Source: JACKAQ01 sp020634975 [NCBI: Calditrichia bacterium]
Lineage (GTDB): Bacteria; Calditrichota; Calditrichia; RBG-13-44-9
Assembly: GCA_020634975.1 (NCBI GenBank)
Contig: JACKAQ010000006.1
Location: forward strand, 1-64,000
Direction: 5' to 3'
DNA: 64,000 bases
Positions 1 to 7,881 of the stretch are shown in pieces (the first letter of the stretch is position 1; the number at the start of each line of letters is the position of its first letter). Position numbers and translations under genes: made by a program. The notes under the pieces were generated by a model that saw only the letters and a program-made list of their open reading frames with translations, was not told the origin of the DNA and did no database searches.

Positions 1-226
1 CAGGAGAGGGGCAGAGGGTGAGGTCCGAAATGAACGAATAATTCAATATTTTAAGCTTTGTTATTTCTCAAAATTACTCACGAACCAATAAATTCTCTGT
101 GCCCCTCTTGCGGCTCCTGCCGAAGGCACCACTTCGTGGGTGGCTAAGTAACGTCAGTTAAATAACTTAACAACCCTGCTTTACCACCGGGCCTAACGCC
201 CGGTGATACCTAACCCCGATCATTAT
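1..226. other. Non-coding left edge
   Basis: No reading frame here looks like a gene. The only structure seen is a short perfect palindrome near the right end, listed separately. The stretch lies downstream of the minus-strand methyltransferase gene, so it probably holds that gene's 3' untranslated region. Confidence 0.4.
185..205. repeat. Hairpin downstream of methyltransferase
   Basis: CACCGGGC (185-192) and GCCCGGTG (198-205) form an 8-bp perfect stem with a 5-base loop. It sits just past the stop of the minus-strand methyltransferase gene. There is no T-run on the minus strand after it, so it is a structured 3' end or an interspersed palindromic repeat rather than a clear terminator. Confidence 0.45.
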
Positions 227-1060
227 CTACAACGCAATCGCCCGGACCTCCCGGTCCTCAAAAATGCCCAGATGCGAGCAGTAGCCGGTTTCCAGTTTGT
301 ATGGCGTTTGTTTGATAAAATCCGACCACGCATCGTTATGGTTGGTATCCTCCGAAATCAGCAATCCGTTGACAGCCATATGCGGGCGGATAGTGGTAAA
401 TTCAAAATTCATGTGCTCGTAGGTGTGCAGGCTGTCGTGATAAAAAATGTCCACTTTCGGTTGAATATCGCTTAAAAAGTTCGGCAGCGTTAGTTTTGCG
501 TCGCCTTCGATAATCGTATAGCGATGCCGGAGGTGCTGCGGCACCATAAATCCCAATTGCTGATGATTTTTTGGCCAAAAATATTCATCGCCGGGAATTT
601 TGTTGATGCCGATATCAAAGCTGTATAATTGCCCGCCGCCGTTTTTTTCCATCGCCGCCAGAATAAAACAGGCGCCAATGCCCCAGCGCGTGCCGGTTTC
701 CACAAATATCTCCGGTTTTTTGGCGCGGACGATGCAATACAACGCCGTCCGGTCGATGCGCACGTATTTCTCGATCCCGATTTGCTGGATCACATCGTAA
801 CCGTCGTACGTGTGGTGCTGTAAATCCGGGATGTTCCGAATGGTGGATTCGATCAGTGAAAAGACCTTGTCATCGTGCATTTCCTGATAATAACCGCTGA
901 TTATTTCCGGGGTTGTGCCGGTAAGTTCGGCGAGGATGGCAAACAATGTTTCGTAATCGTAGGATTTTTTCTGCAACGTTTTCAAATAGGCACGTTGCTC
1001 GTACCAGGATACAGCGTATGTTTTATACAGATTCAGTTTACGGATAACACGGTCGGGCAT
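227..1060 (-). CDS. Class I SAM-dependent methyltransferase
   Basis: A 277-residue protein of the Rossmann-type methyltransferase superfamily (Methyltransf_24-like). The SAM-binding glycine motif is VETGTRWGIGACFI at about residues 120-134. It is followed by an acidic strand (SFDIG), then the FYHDSLHTYEHM segment and GLLISEDTN, which are characteristic of this family. The N-terminal 90 residues are helical and unassigned. Acceptor substrate is unknown; relatives act on sugars or small secondary metabolites. It is cytoplasmic, with no signal peptide. It stands alone on the minus strand, with a purine-rich AAGAG stretch upstream of the ATG. Fold assignment is firm, reaction specificity is not. 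Confidence 0.75.
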   Translation of the reverse strand: MPDRVIRKLNLYKTYAVSWYEQRAYLKTLQKKSYDYETLFAILAELTGTTPEIISGYYQEMHDDKVFSLIESTIRNIPDLQHHTYDGYDVIQQIGIEKYVRIDRTALYCIVRAKKPEIFVETGTRWGIGACFILAAMEKNGGGQLYSFDIGINKIPGDEYFWPKNHQQLGFMVPQHLRHRYTIIEGDAKLTLPNFLSDIQPKVDIFYHDSLHTYEHMNFEFTTIRPHMAVNGLLISEDTNHNDAWSDFIKQTPYKLETGYCSHLGIFEDREVRAIAL

Positions 1061-1193
1061 TTAAGCTCTTTTAAGTTACAGTATTGTTAACAATAACGCT
1101 TGTTAAGCGTTGTAAATTCGGGTGATATGTTACAAAAGATTTGCATCAATCAAAAATTAAAAAATTGAGGAAATTTATAATCTTCGAAAAAAA

Positions 1194-1219
1194 AACCAGC
1201 CCGGTTGCCCGGGCTGGTT
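1194..1219 (-). terminator. Rho-independent terminator of apgM
   Basis: An 11-bp GC-rich perfect stem (1194-1204 with 1209-1219, loop TTGC) is followed on the minus strand by a run of about nine T (A-run at 1186-1195 on the plus strand). It lies 18 bases past the apgM stop codon, in the right orientation. Confidence 0.9.
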
Positions 1220-1236
1220 GGCAGGTTTAATCGGAA

Positions 1237-2442
1237 TTATGCACCGAATTTTTTCAATTTGAGTGCATTGGCAAGCGACAACATGATCAGGTGTTTGGTG
1301 GCCATCCTGCCGATGTAGCCGCGCATGCAATATTTTTCGCCAAATTGGGTGACTTCATCCGGGCGGCAATTTTCCGACCACAAAAGGGTCGGCACCGGAT
1401 GCCAACTGTGGTTTTTCAGTGCGGAGGGCGTGGAGTGGTCGCCGGTAACCACCAGCACATCCGGGTTCAGATCGCGCAATTTTGCCGCCCACGCATCGAT
1501 TTCCTCGATGACATGCACTTTTTTCTCAAAATTGCCGTCTTCGCCGGTGCTGTCCGTTTTCTTGAAATGCACAAAAAAGAAGGTGTGCGAATCCCAATGT
1601 TCTTTTAATTGATTGAACATGGCGTCGTAGGTTTCCGGTTTTTTGGGGACATCCATCCCGACCAGCCGCGCCAGACCGCGATACATCGGGTATTGGGCGA
1701 TTGCCACGGCGTTCAGCCCGTAACGCGCTTCCATCGATGGCGGGGGATCGAATTTGGCAAATCCGCGCGCCAAAACCATGTTGGCCGGATGATCATTTTT
1801 GAGCGTTTCCTGCACGCCCGATAAAAATTCTTTCACATATTTCACGGTTTTTTGCGATGCGGCATCTTCGCCGACCGGCGCTTTGGGTGTCAGCCCGGTT
1901 TGCTGCGGATCGGTATCGTTGATGTTGCCGCCAAGCCCGTCGCCGCGCAAAATAAATACCGCGCGATGCTCGGATTCGGTCAGCAGAGAATATTCCATGC
2001 CGTCGCTGAGCTTCACGTTCGCCTTGATTTTGGCAACCAGTTTTTCGTTCACATCGGTGGGAATCCGTCCGGCACGGCGATCGCTCACCTTGCCGTTGCT
2101 GTCCAGCGTGCAAAAATTCAGTCGTGCGGCAACATCGCGATCGGTCAGCTCAAAATCCACCCCGAGTGCGGAAAGCACACCGCGACCGATCAGGAATTCC
2201 AGCGGATCGTATCCGAACAGCGCCAGATGTCCCGGTCCGCTGCCCGGCGTAATGCCCGGCGAAACCGGATCGAGCATTCCGGTAATGCCTTCTGCGGCAA
2301 ATTTGTCGAGGTTCGGGGTTTTGGCGGTTTCCAGTTCGGTTTTGTCGCCGCCCATCGGCAATCCGCCTAACCCGTCCATCACCAGATACACAATTTTTTT
2401 GTCATTTTTGGTAATCAGTTCGCTCAATATTTCCGGTTTCAT
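1237..2442 (-). CDS. apgM: 2,3-bisphosphoglycerate-independent phosphoglycerate mutase, archaeal type
   Basis: ApgM interconverts 3-phosphoglycerate and 2-phosphoglycerate in glycolysis and gluconeogenesis in the cytoplasm. The 401-residue length fits the archaeal-type family of the alkaline phosphatase superfamily. Visible hallmarks are the N-terminal metal site VMDGLGG (about residues 21-27), TPNLDKFA, the serine-nucleophile region PGSGPGHLALFGYDP (about 66-80), SDRRAGRIPT, and the C-terminal metal-binding segments VVTGDHSTP and HSWHPVPTL. Start choice is supported by GGGAGGT a few bases upstream of the ATG. A strong terminator follows. The gene is monocistronic. The archaeal-type enzyme is common in FCB-group bacteria, so no transfer need be invoked. 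Confidence 0.95.
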   Translation of the reverse strand: MKPEILSELITKNDKKIVYLVMDGLGGLPMGGDKTELETAKTPNLDKFAAEGITGMLDPVSPGITPGSGPGHLALFGYDPLEFLIGRGVLSALGVDFELTDRDVAARLNFCTLDSNGKVSDRRAGRIPTDVNEKLVAKIKANVKLSDGMEYSLLTESEHRAVFILRGDGLGGNINDTDPQQTGLTPKAPVGEDAASQKTVKYVKEFLSGVQETLKNDHPANMVLARGFAKFDPPPSMEARYGLNAVAIAQYPMYRGLARLVGMDVPKKPETYDAMFNQLKEHWDSHTFFFVHFKKTDSTGEDGNFEKKVHVIEEIDAWAAKLRDLNPDVLVVTGDHSTPSALKNHSWHPVPTLLWSENCRPDEVTQFGEKYCMRGYIGRMATKHLIMLSLANALKLKKFGA

Positions 2443-2568
2443 TTTACCTCCCGGTTTAAAGAAATAGTGTTTTTTGTGGTTTAAACATCCGTTTTCAGGC
2501 GGGAAATATAATCAGTTTTGTTAATGATTTAAATGGAAATAAAAAGCTAATAAATAGCAGGCACCATT

Positions 2569-2593
2569 AAATTACATTTTACAGATGTAATTT
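2569..2593. promoter_or_regulatory. AT-rich inverted repeat between apgM and the M48 gene
   Basis: AAATTACAT and ATGTAATTT form 9-bp arms around a 7-base centre. It lies about 130 bases upstream of the apgM start and 33 bases past the M48 gene stop (both on the minus strand). It could be an operator or a weak 3' hairpin; no T-run follows. Confidence 0.3.
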
Positions 2594-2625
2594 TGTTTGG
2601 TCACTCTTGTTCCGTAAATCGGGAT

Positions 2626-4077
2626 TTATTTTCCAACCACTTTAATCAAACTGTTCGCCTGAACAGTGCTGTTCAATTCCATACCGTTCAAAAGTGAGTG
2701 CAATTCCATTTTATCGGCGGCAACGCCGAAAGATTGCAACGTGCTTTCCAGCGTTCCGGTTTTGGCAACCGTTTTGATGCGAATGCGGTTCGGTTCCACA
2801 TTTATTTTTTGGGGATTGGTGAGCCGGTTAAAGCCGCGCATGCAGTTTTCCATCGTGTCGCCGTAGCGCGAAAAATTGAGTTTGTTGCTCAATCCGTGAA
2901 ACAGATACACCCGTCCCTCATATTCAATAAAATAGGAAACGACCCGCAGCACGCCGTCATTGGAATTGACATCCGAAACCAGCCGCACCGCATTCAGCGA
3001 ATGCACCCGCATTGCGTCGTCCGAAACTTTTTGGGCGTTGGCTTGCGTGACAAAATTATCCGCAGCTGCGCGGGCGGTGTTTTGTTGCGCTAACTGGAAT
3101 AAAATCACAGCGTTCTGGTCGCTGTTGGCGATCTGCACCTGCGATGGCGTGTTCACAACTTGCCAATCTGCCGGTACCGGAAACTGGAATTTCAACTCCG
3201 GGTGATAAAAAAATCCCTCCTCGGCGTAACCTTGCCGGGGATCATCGCCGAAAATCAGCCCGTCAATTTTGCGGAGATATTTCTCGCGATTGACTTCGTA
3301 ATTGGCAGCGGGATTTTTGGCCTGCTGTTCCTGCGCCATCCGGGTGACGTTTTGGACGCGCTCGTCTGGCGCCGGGTGAGTGGAAAACCAGCCGGGCAAA
3401 CCGCCGCTTTCGCCACCGCTCATTTTATCCAGCGTCCCGAAAAAATTTGCCATTTCTGTTGCATCGTATCCAAGTTTGGTCGAGTAATCCACGCCAAGCT
3501 GATCAGACTGCCGTTCGGCATCGCGACCGAATCGCAAAAACAGCAGCCCCAAACCGGCTTGCGCCAATCCGGCATATTTTGCAACATCCTCGGAAAGAAT
3601 CGAGCCGACGCCCAACCCGATGGTGGCGATCTGCTGCTGGGAAATTTGTTTGGCAGAATGGCGTGCGGCAATATGCCCCACTTCGTGACCCATTACGCCA
3701 ACCACTTCCGCTTCGTTGTTCAGATATGCCAAAATGCCGCGAGTGAAATACACATATCCGCCGGGAACCGCAAATGCGTTGATCACCGGAGAATCCAGCA
3801 CTTTAAATTCATACGCCAATCCCGGGCGATCCGAAACTGTAGCGATCCGCTGCCCGATGTCGCTGATGTATGCGGCGATTTCCGCATCGTCGTAAACGCC
3901 ATAAGTTGCAACTACTTGCGGGTCGTATTCTTTGCCCATGGAAATTTCCTGCTGTTCGGAAACCAGCATGAATTCCCGGTCGCCGGTTACCGGATTTGTG
4001 GCGCAGGAAATGGTAATCGCCAATATTATTGCCAAAAACCCCAACCCAAAATAGCGAAAACTACGGTTACGATTCAT
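2626..4077 (-). CDS. M48 family zinc metalloprotease, lipoprotein
   Basis: Probable periplasmic, membrane-anchored protease of the BepA/LoiP-like M48 group, thought to act in outer-membrane protein quality control. The N-terminus is a lipoprotein signal with lipobox TISC at residues 22-25 (Cys25). The zinc motif HEVGH is at 131-135, and the third ligand is Glu188 in the ERQSDQLG segment. The catalytic domain runs to about residue 250, with the conserved STHPAPDERV at its end. About 230 further residues follow, ending in a LysM-like segment rather than the TPR domain of BepA. Length is 483. A single-gene unit on the minus strand. Confidence 0.88.
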   Translation of the reverse strand: MNRNRSFRYFGLGFLAIILAITISCATNPVTGDREFMLVSEQQEISMGKEYDPQVVATYGVYDDAEIAAYISDIGQRIATVSDRPGLAYEFKVLDSPVINAFAVPGGYVYFTRGILAYLNNEAEVVGVMGHEVGHIAARHSAKQISQQQIATIGLGVGSILSEDVAKYAGLAQAGLGLLFLRFGRDAERQSDQLGVDYSTKLGYDATEMANFFGTLDKMSGGESGGLPGWFSTHPAPDERVQNVTRMAQEQQAKNPAANYEVNREKYLRKIDGLIFGDDPRQGYAEEGFFYHPELKFQFPVPADWQVVNTPSQVQIANSDQNAVILFQLAQQNTARAAADNFVTQANAQKVSDDAMRVHSLNAVRLVSDVNSNDGVLRVVSYFIEYEGRVYLFHGLSNKLNFSRYGDTMENCMRGFNRLTNPQKINVEPNRIRIKTVAKTGTLESTLQSFGVAADKMELHSLLNGMELNSTVQANSLIKVVGK

Positions 4078-4168
4078 TTTGCTCCCAAAATATTGATGAA
4101 TATTTTTTGTGTCGCTGCGATCCGATTTCCGTTGCAGCTTCTGTTTTTATATGCTGAGTAAATGCGAT

Positions 4169-4217
4169 GGAAGCAGAGCTTCCAAAAAAACTGCATTGCG
4201 AAGCCGGAGCTTCGCAA
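4169..4217. repeat. Pair of REP-like palindromes
   Basis: Two adjacent hairpins: GGAAGC/GCTTCC (4169-4174 with 4178-4183) and TTGCGAAGC/GCTTCGCAA (4196-4204 with 4209-4217, loop CGGA). On the reverse strand the second reads CTCGTTGCGAAGC-TCCG-..., matching the plan of the repeats at 4288 and 15609 (CTCGTT, purine-rich arm, four-base loop, matching arm). Confidence 0.6.
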
Positions 4218-4287
4218 CGAGACCGCCAAGCCCGGGTATTATCTTTCCAAAATACGCGTTACGCGATCACTCAAAACTGGATATTCT

Positions 4288-4313
4288 CGTTCCAAAGCTA
4301 CTGCTTTGGAACG
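4288..4313. repeat. REP-like palindrome
   Basis: CGTTCCAAAGC (4288-4298) and GCTTTGGAACG (4303-4313) are an 11-bp perfect stem with loop TACT, preceded by TCT and followed by CCTCC. It is the same design as the element at 15609-15632, sharing CTCGTTCCA at one end and TGGAACGCC at the other. Confidence 0.65.
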
Positions 4314-4341
4314 CCTCCTTAAAAAATATAGAAAAAGTTGT

Positions 4342-5001
4342 TTACTGGTGCAACTTTTCCCGCAATTGCTCGCGATTGAGGATGATAATTTTGCCGCGCG
4401 CCAGCTCAATTGCGCCGTCATTTTCCCATTCTTCGAGAATCCGGCTGACCGGAACCCGCGACGACCCGAGTTCGCGCCCCAATTGCTCGTGAGTGATTTT
4501 CAGAATGCGCATATCCGCCGGAAAATGCGATAACAAATATTCCGCCAATCGCGCATCCAATCGTTGAAACGCTACTTTTTCAATCGTGTTCAAAATTTCG
4601 TTGAGACGGATGGTCATGTTTTCGAACAAATGTTTGCGCCACACATCGTACCGATCCACCCAATCGCGAATATCTGCTGCGGTTACCATCAGCAATTCAA
4701 CATCGGTTTCCGCAATGGCGAACGCCGGAAACGGCGTTTGGGACAGCACGCCAAACGACGTTAAAATGCAGCTCTGATTGGGATTTACCCGATATAATGT
4801 AATTTCCCGTCCGGTATCGCCAAGTTTGAATACCCGAATAATTCCAGAGATCACCACAAAAAAGTAATGGCAAACCGCACCTTCCATCGCGAGCTGTGTG
4901 CCAGCGGAAAACTGTTTGTGGATCGCGGTCGATTCAAAAATCGCCTTCACTCGCGGATTGGCATTTTCGAGAATCGGTAAATATTTGCTGTCGTCATTCA
5001 T
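4342..5001 (-). CDS. Crp/Fnr family transcriptional regulator
   Basis: A 219-residue DNA-binding regulator. Residues about 20-120 form the cyclic-nucleotide-binding-like barrel (SAGTQLAMEGAVCHYFFVV, GIIRVFKL, GREITLYRV). A dimerisation helix follows, then a C-terminal winged helix with THEQLGRELGSSRVPVSRIL as recognition region. There is no N-terminal cysteine cluster, so it is not an Fe-S FNR. The ATG at 5001 gives the usual family N-terminus (MNDDSKYLP); a GTG at 5064 in frame would add 21 residues without a better ribosome site. It is divergent from the outer-membrane operon at 5311, and a palindrome in the shared upstream region (5123-5141) is a candidate binding site. Ligand unknown. Confidence 0.87.
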   Translation of the reverse strand: MNDDSKYLPILENANPRVKAIFESTAIHKQFSAGTQLAMEGAVCHYFFVVISGIIRVFKLGDTGREITLYRVNPNQSCILTSFGVLSQTPFPAFAIAETDVELLMVTAADIRDWVDRYDVWRKHLFENMTIRLNEILNTIEKVAFQRLDARLAEYLLSHFPADMRILKITHEQLGRELGSSRVPVSRILEEWENDGAIELARGKIIILNREQLREKLHQ

Positions 5002-5122
5002 TAGTAGCTTTCGATTTTTCTTAAGTTGAAACAGATTAACCAACGGGGCACTCAAAGTCAACACGGTTTGCGATTTTGCCGGAATTGCCGCTGCGTTTTC
5101 CCAAACTTAGCAGCCCTTTTAC

Positions 5123-5141
5123 AATGATAAATTGTATCATT
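5123..5141. promoter_or_regulatory. Palindrome in crp-barrel divergent region
   Basis: AATGATA and TATCATT are 7-bp perfect arms around a 5-base centre, between the divergent Crp/Fnr-family gene and the barrel operon. Size and symmetry suit a Crp/Fnr dimer, although the half-site differs from the classic TGTGA or TTGAT. A second small hairpin, GGTGT/ACACC with loop ATCA, follows at 5164-5177. The rest of the region from 5002 to 5310 shows no gene. Confidence 0.45.
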
Positions 5142-5235
5142 TTGAGACGGATTAATAAAATATGGTGTATCAACACCTCCGGATGATTTCAGTTAACTCA
5201 TTTAATAACAAATATTAAAAGTGAAAATTTCGGGT

Positions 5236-5253
5236 TTGGCACAGTAGTTGTGC
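5236..5253 (+). promoter_or_regulatory. Sigma54-like -24/-12 promoter
   Basis: TTGGCACAGTAGTTGTGC fits the sigma54 consensus TGGCAC-N5-TTGC with one mismatch: the -12 dinucleotide is GT rather than GC. The GG and GT dinucleotides have the required 10-bp spacing. It lies about 60 bases upstream of the ATG of the barrel gene at 5311, a reasonable leader length. No sigma54 activator is encoded nearby. Confidence 0.4.
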
Positions 5254-5310
5254 TATTTATGGGCATCGATAAGCCAAATATGTGAATTTTACGAAACGGA
5301 GGCTAAAATT

Positions 5311-5772
5311 ATGAGAAAATCGGCTTTTTATACAGTAATTGTGATGATTCTTGTGTGCATTGTTACACAATCGAGTGTATTCGCCCAAACACGATTTGGT
5401 ATCCGAACCGGCGTTTATACAGATGTTGAAGATGCGTTCATCGGCGGTGATTTGCTGATTCCATACACCAACCGGGTATACTTGAATCCCAATATTGAAT
5501 ATGTATTTGTTGATGAAGCAACGCTGATGACGCTGAATTTTGACGGCCATTACGATTTTCCGGCGAATCGCGGCACGCAATTTTGGGCTGGCGGCGGTTT
5601 GGGCGTTATCGTTGTAAATGGCGACGGCGATAACGACAGCAGCACAGATGTTGGCGTGAACCTGTTGGGTGGCGTCAGCTTTTTGACGCGATCGGTGCTG
5701 CCATATATTCAGGGAAAATTGATATTGTCAGATAATAACGAATTTGTGCTCGCATTCGGGTTGCGGTTCTGA
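5311..5772 (+). CDS. Small outer-membrane beta-barrel protein
   Basis: A 153-residue exported protein. The signal peptide covers residues 1-26 and ends VFAQ. The mature part alternates hydrophobic and polar residues in short strands (TRFGIRTGVYTD, VYLNPNIEYVFVD, TLMTLNFDGHYDF, TQFWAGGGLGVIV) and ends in FGLRF, a typical outer-membrane insertion signal with C-terminal Phe. An acidic loop GDGDNDSSTD lies between strands. GGAGG seven bases before the ATG fixes this start over the longer frame from 5248. It is the first gene of a three-gene operon with a coiled-coil lipoprotein and a second barrel. Likely structural or a small porin; function unknown. Confidence 0.75.
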   Translation: MRKSAFYTVIVMILVCIVTQSSVFAQTRFGIRTGVYTDVEDAFIGGDLLIPYTNRVYLNPNIEYVFVDEATLMTLNFDGHYDFPANRGTQFWAGGGLGVIVVNGDGDNDSSTDVGVNLLGGVSFLTRSVLPYIQGKLILSDNNEFVLAFGLRF

Positions 5773-5853
5773 TGGAGCCAAATCATTGATAATTATAAAC
5801 TTGATAACAATTTAGTTTTACAACAAAACACTACTCAACGGAGGAAATAAGTT

Positions 5854-6258
5854 ATGCAAAGTATCAGTAAAATTATGGTTGTTCTTTTTGTTGCAATGGG
5901 AATTATGCTTTCTGCCTGCAGCGGAGAAAAAGAAAAACCGGACTTGCAATCGGAAATTGATAATAAAATCAATAAAATGGAGGAGCAGGTTCAGAAAGAA
6001 ATCAACCGTTTGGATGAGCGGATTGCCGAACTCGGCGAAGCTGCTAACGAAGCGACGGAAGATGGCAAAGAAGCGATCGATCAGCAGATCGAAAATCTCG
6101 AATCGCTCAAAAGCGATCTCCAAAACGGCATCGCGCAATTGCGGATGGCAACCACCGAACAAATGGATGATGTTCGCCAAAGCCTGAACCAAACCATGAA
6201 CGAAATTGACCGGATGCTGACCGTTAGCCAAATGGAAAATGAAAAAGAGAAGTCCTGA
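5854..6258 (+). CDS. Coiled-coil lipoprotein
   Basis: A 134-residue lipoprotein with lipobox LSAC at residues 19-22 (Cys22). The rest is almost entirely charged, heptad-patterned helix (KINKMEEQVQKEINRLDERI and onwards), so it should form a long periplasmic coiled coil. This resembles Lpp/OmpA-spacer-like proteins in layout, but no family is recognised. GGAGG at 5840-5844 supports the start. It sits between two outer-membrane barrel genes and 17 bases before the next start, so co-expression is near certain. A role tethering or spacing the barrels is an inference. Confidence 0.72.
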   Translation: MQSISKIMVVLFVAMGIMLSACSGEKEKPDLQSEIDNKINKMEEQVQKEINRLDERIAELGEAANEATEDGKEAIDQQIENLESLKSDLQNGIAQLRMATTEQMDDVRQSLNQTMNEIDRMLTVSQMENEKEKS

Positions 6259-6275
6259 AATTGAGGAGCCAAATT

Positions 6276-6827
6276 ATGAAAAAACTTATGTTTATGGTGC
6301 TCATTATTTGCTTTGCAGGCAGCTCCGGGGCTTTTGCACAGGGACTTTATTTTGGACCGCAGCTCGGATTTTTCAAATCGAAAGATTCGGATAACACCAA
6401 CATTTTTGTCGGTGCTGCCGTTCGCCTGAAATCCGCCGGATCGTTTGGCGTCGAAGGATCTATCGGTTATCGGCAGGAGAAATTTTTCGACGAAACGGTA
6501 ACGGTCAAAAATTGGCCCATTATGGTAACCGGACTGTTTTATCCAATTCCGATCGTTTACGGCGCGATGGGCGCAGGTTGGTATAACACCACCATCGAAT
6601 ACGATGACAATGTGCCCGGTGTCGATCTGGAGGATAACAGCGAAACATCGCAGGAATTCGGCTGGCATTTTGGCTTTGGCGCGGAACTGCCGGTTGGCGG
6701 AAAGACAAAACTCAGCACCGATATCCGCTATGTTTTCCTGAATTACGATTTCAATGCCGTGCCCGGAAGCGGTGATGTTAACAGCAATTTCTACATCATC
6801 AATGCCGGACTGATGTTCCGGCTTTAA
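6276..6827 (+). CDS. Outer-membrane beta-barrel protein
   Basis: A 183-residue protein with a signal peptide ending GAFAQ at residue 22, then OmpW/OmpX-like strands (LYFGPQLGFFKS, NIFVGAAVRLKS, SFGVEGSIGYRQE) and a terminal strand FYIINAGLMFRL. Residues about 105-125 form an acidic loop (EYDDNVPGVDLEDN). The start at 6276 is chosen for GAGGAG eight bases upstream; an in-frame TTG at 6261 is less likely. It is last in the operon and is followed 14 bases later by a strong terminator. Function is unknown; the fold is inferred from strand pattern and aromatic C-terminus. Confidence 0.75.
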   Translation: MKKLMFMVLIICFAGSSGAFAQGLYFGPQLGFFKSKDSDNTNIFVGAAVRLKSAGSFGVEGSIGYRQEKFFDETVTVKNWPIMVTGLFYPIPIVYGAMGAGWYNTTIEYDDNVPGVDLEDNSETSQEFGWHFGFGAELPVGGKTKLSTDIRYVFLNYDFNAVPGSGDVNSNFYIINAGLMFRL

Positions 6828-6840
6828 AATACATACCTTG

Positions 6841-6878
6841 CCCATCCCGGAACTTTTTGCTTCGGGATGGGTTTTTTT
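6841..6878 (+). terminator. Terminator of barrel-lipoprotein operon
   Basis: A 9-bp perfect stem, CCCATCCCG (6841-6849) with CGGGATGGG (6863-6871), is followed directly by seven T. It lies 14 bases after the stop of the second barrel gene. Confidence 0.9.
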
Positions 6879-6981
6879 ATCGGACTTTGGCACAAAACGA
6901 CGCAATTTTTGAACATCACTTGCACTGAACGCTCGTTAAACGGTATTATTGCGAAATGATGAAAAGAAAATGGGGAATTTT

Positions 6982-7725
6982 ATGAATCACACATCTGAAC
7001 CAAAAATGATTATCCGACGAAGCGACGAACGCGGTTTTGAAGATTTTGGCTGGACAGACAACTGGATGACTTTTTCCTTCGCTAATTATCACGATCCGGC
7101 TTGGATCAATTTTGGCCCGCTGCGGGTGATGGTGGAAAATCACATCCAGCCGCACTCGGGATTTCCGGCGCATCCGCACCGGGATGTTGAAATTGTCACC
7201 TACGTTGTTTCCGGAACGCTTACGCATGGCGACAGCTTCGGGCACAAAGCCGGCATTACTGCCGGAGAAATGCAGTTGATCAGCGCCGGAAGCCGGGGAA
7301 TGATTCATTCGGAAGAAAATCTGCACGATGTTGTCGAGCACAATTATCAAATGTGGCTGATTCCCGAACGCACCGGAACGCAGTTCGAATATCATCAACT
7401 GAAATTTACGCCGGAAGAACGGCAGGGCAAATTTTGCATGTATGTGTCGCCGGACGGCGAAAACGGCAGCATGCCGATCAACACCAACGCTCGTATTTAT
7501 GCCGGATTATTTTCCCCCGGCGATGAAGCTGTTCACGAACTCCGGGAAAATTATGGCGCATGGATTCAAATGGTATCTGGCGAAGCAACCATTTCCGGTG
7601 TTCAAATGCAGCAGGGCGACGGTATTGGCATCACCAACACCGCAAAAATCACGATGAATTTTTCAAAAAATAGTGAGGTGTTGCTATTTGATTTGGGAAT
7701 GAACTCACGGTTGATCTGGCGATAA
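6982..7725 (+). CDS. Pirin family protein (quercetinase-like bicupin)
   Basis: A 247-residue cytoplasmic cupin of the pirin family, similar in layout to E. coli YhhW, which cleaves quercetin in vitro. The N-terminal cupin carries the metal-binding histidines in SGFPAHPHRDVEIVTYV and in SRGMIHSEEN, with the expected glutamate (DVE) between. The C-terminal cupin (AGLFSPGDEAVHEL) lacks a metal site, as is usual. Physiological substrate is unknown. ATG 6982 has GGGGAA at a good distance; ATG 6970 and TTG 6949 are in-frame alternatives. It is a single gene, and no terminator is visible after it. Confidence 0.88.
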   Translation: MNHTSEPKMIIRRSDERGFEDFGWTDNWMTFSFANYHDPAWINFGPLRVMVENHIQPHSGFPAHPHRDVEIVTYVVSGTLTHGDSFGHKAGITAGEMQLISAGSRGMIHSEENLHDVVEHNYQMWLIPERTGTQFEYHQLKFTPEERQGKFCMYVSPDGENGSMPINTNARIYAGLFSPGDEAVHELRENYGAWIQMVSGEATISGVQMQQGDGIGITNTAKITMNFSKNSEVLLFDLGMNSRLIWR

Positions 7726-7830
7726 ACTATTGAATAATATCAGCTTGAGCAACTGGACGACGTCAGCATTTTAAAATCTTGATGGTATTAGAGCATCTGT
7801 AAAGATTAAATTTTAAAAAGATGTTGCAGT

Positions 7831-7846
7831 ATTAGATGTCTATACA
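7831..7846. promoter_or_regulatory. Candidate MarR operator upstream of marR
   Basis: ATTAGATGTCTATACA lies 36 bases upstream of the marR start. Its core TGTCTATACA recurs as an exact reverse complement at 8350-8359, upstream of the YceI gene. A related site, TAGACATTTAG, follows there. TTAGA-N2-TCTA is a partial palindrome of the size MarR proteins bind. Confidence 0.5.
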
Positions 7847-7881
7847 TATATTACCACTGTAAATAAAAAAACGAGGTTACA

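Larger units (their letters stand above)
4078..4341. other. Intergenic region rich in palindromic repeats
   Basis: The gap between the M48 gene and the Crp-family gene contains three perfect short palindromes (4169-4183, 4196-4217, 4288-4313) listed as repeats. No credible gene is present. Confidence 0.6.

Noticed and set aside
3160-4161. Long plus-strand frame inside the M48 protease gene
   Set aside because: It is antisense to a gene with a complete zinc motif and signal peptide, has no recognisable domain, and shows shadow-type composition.
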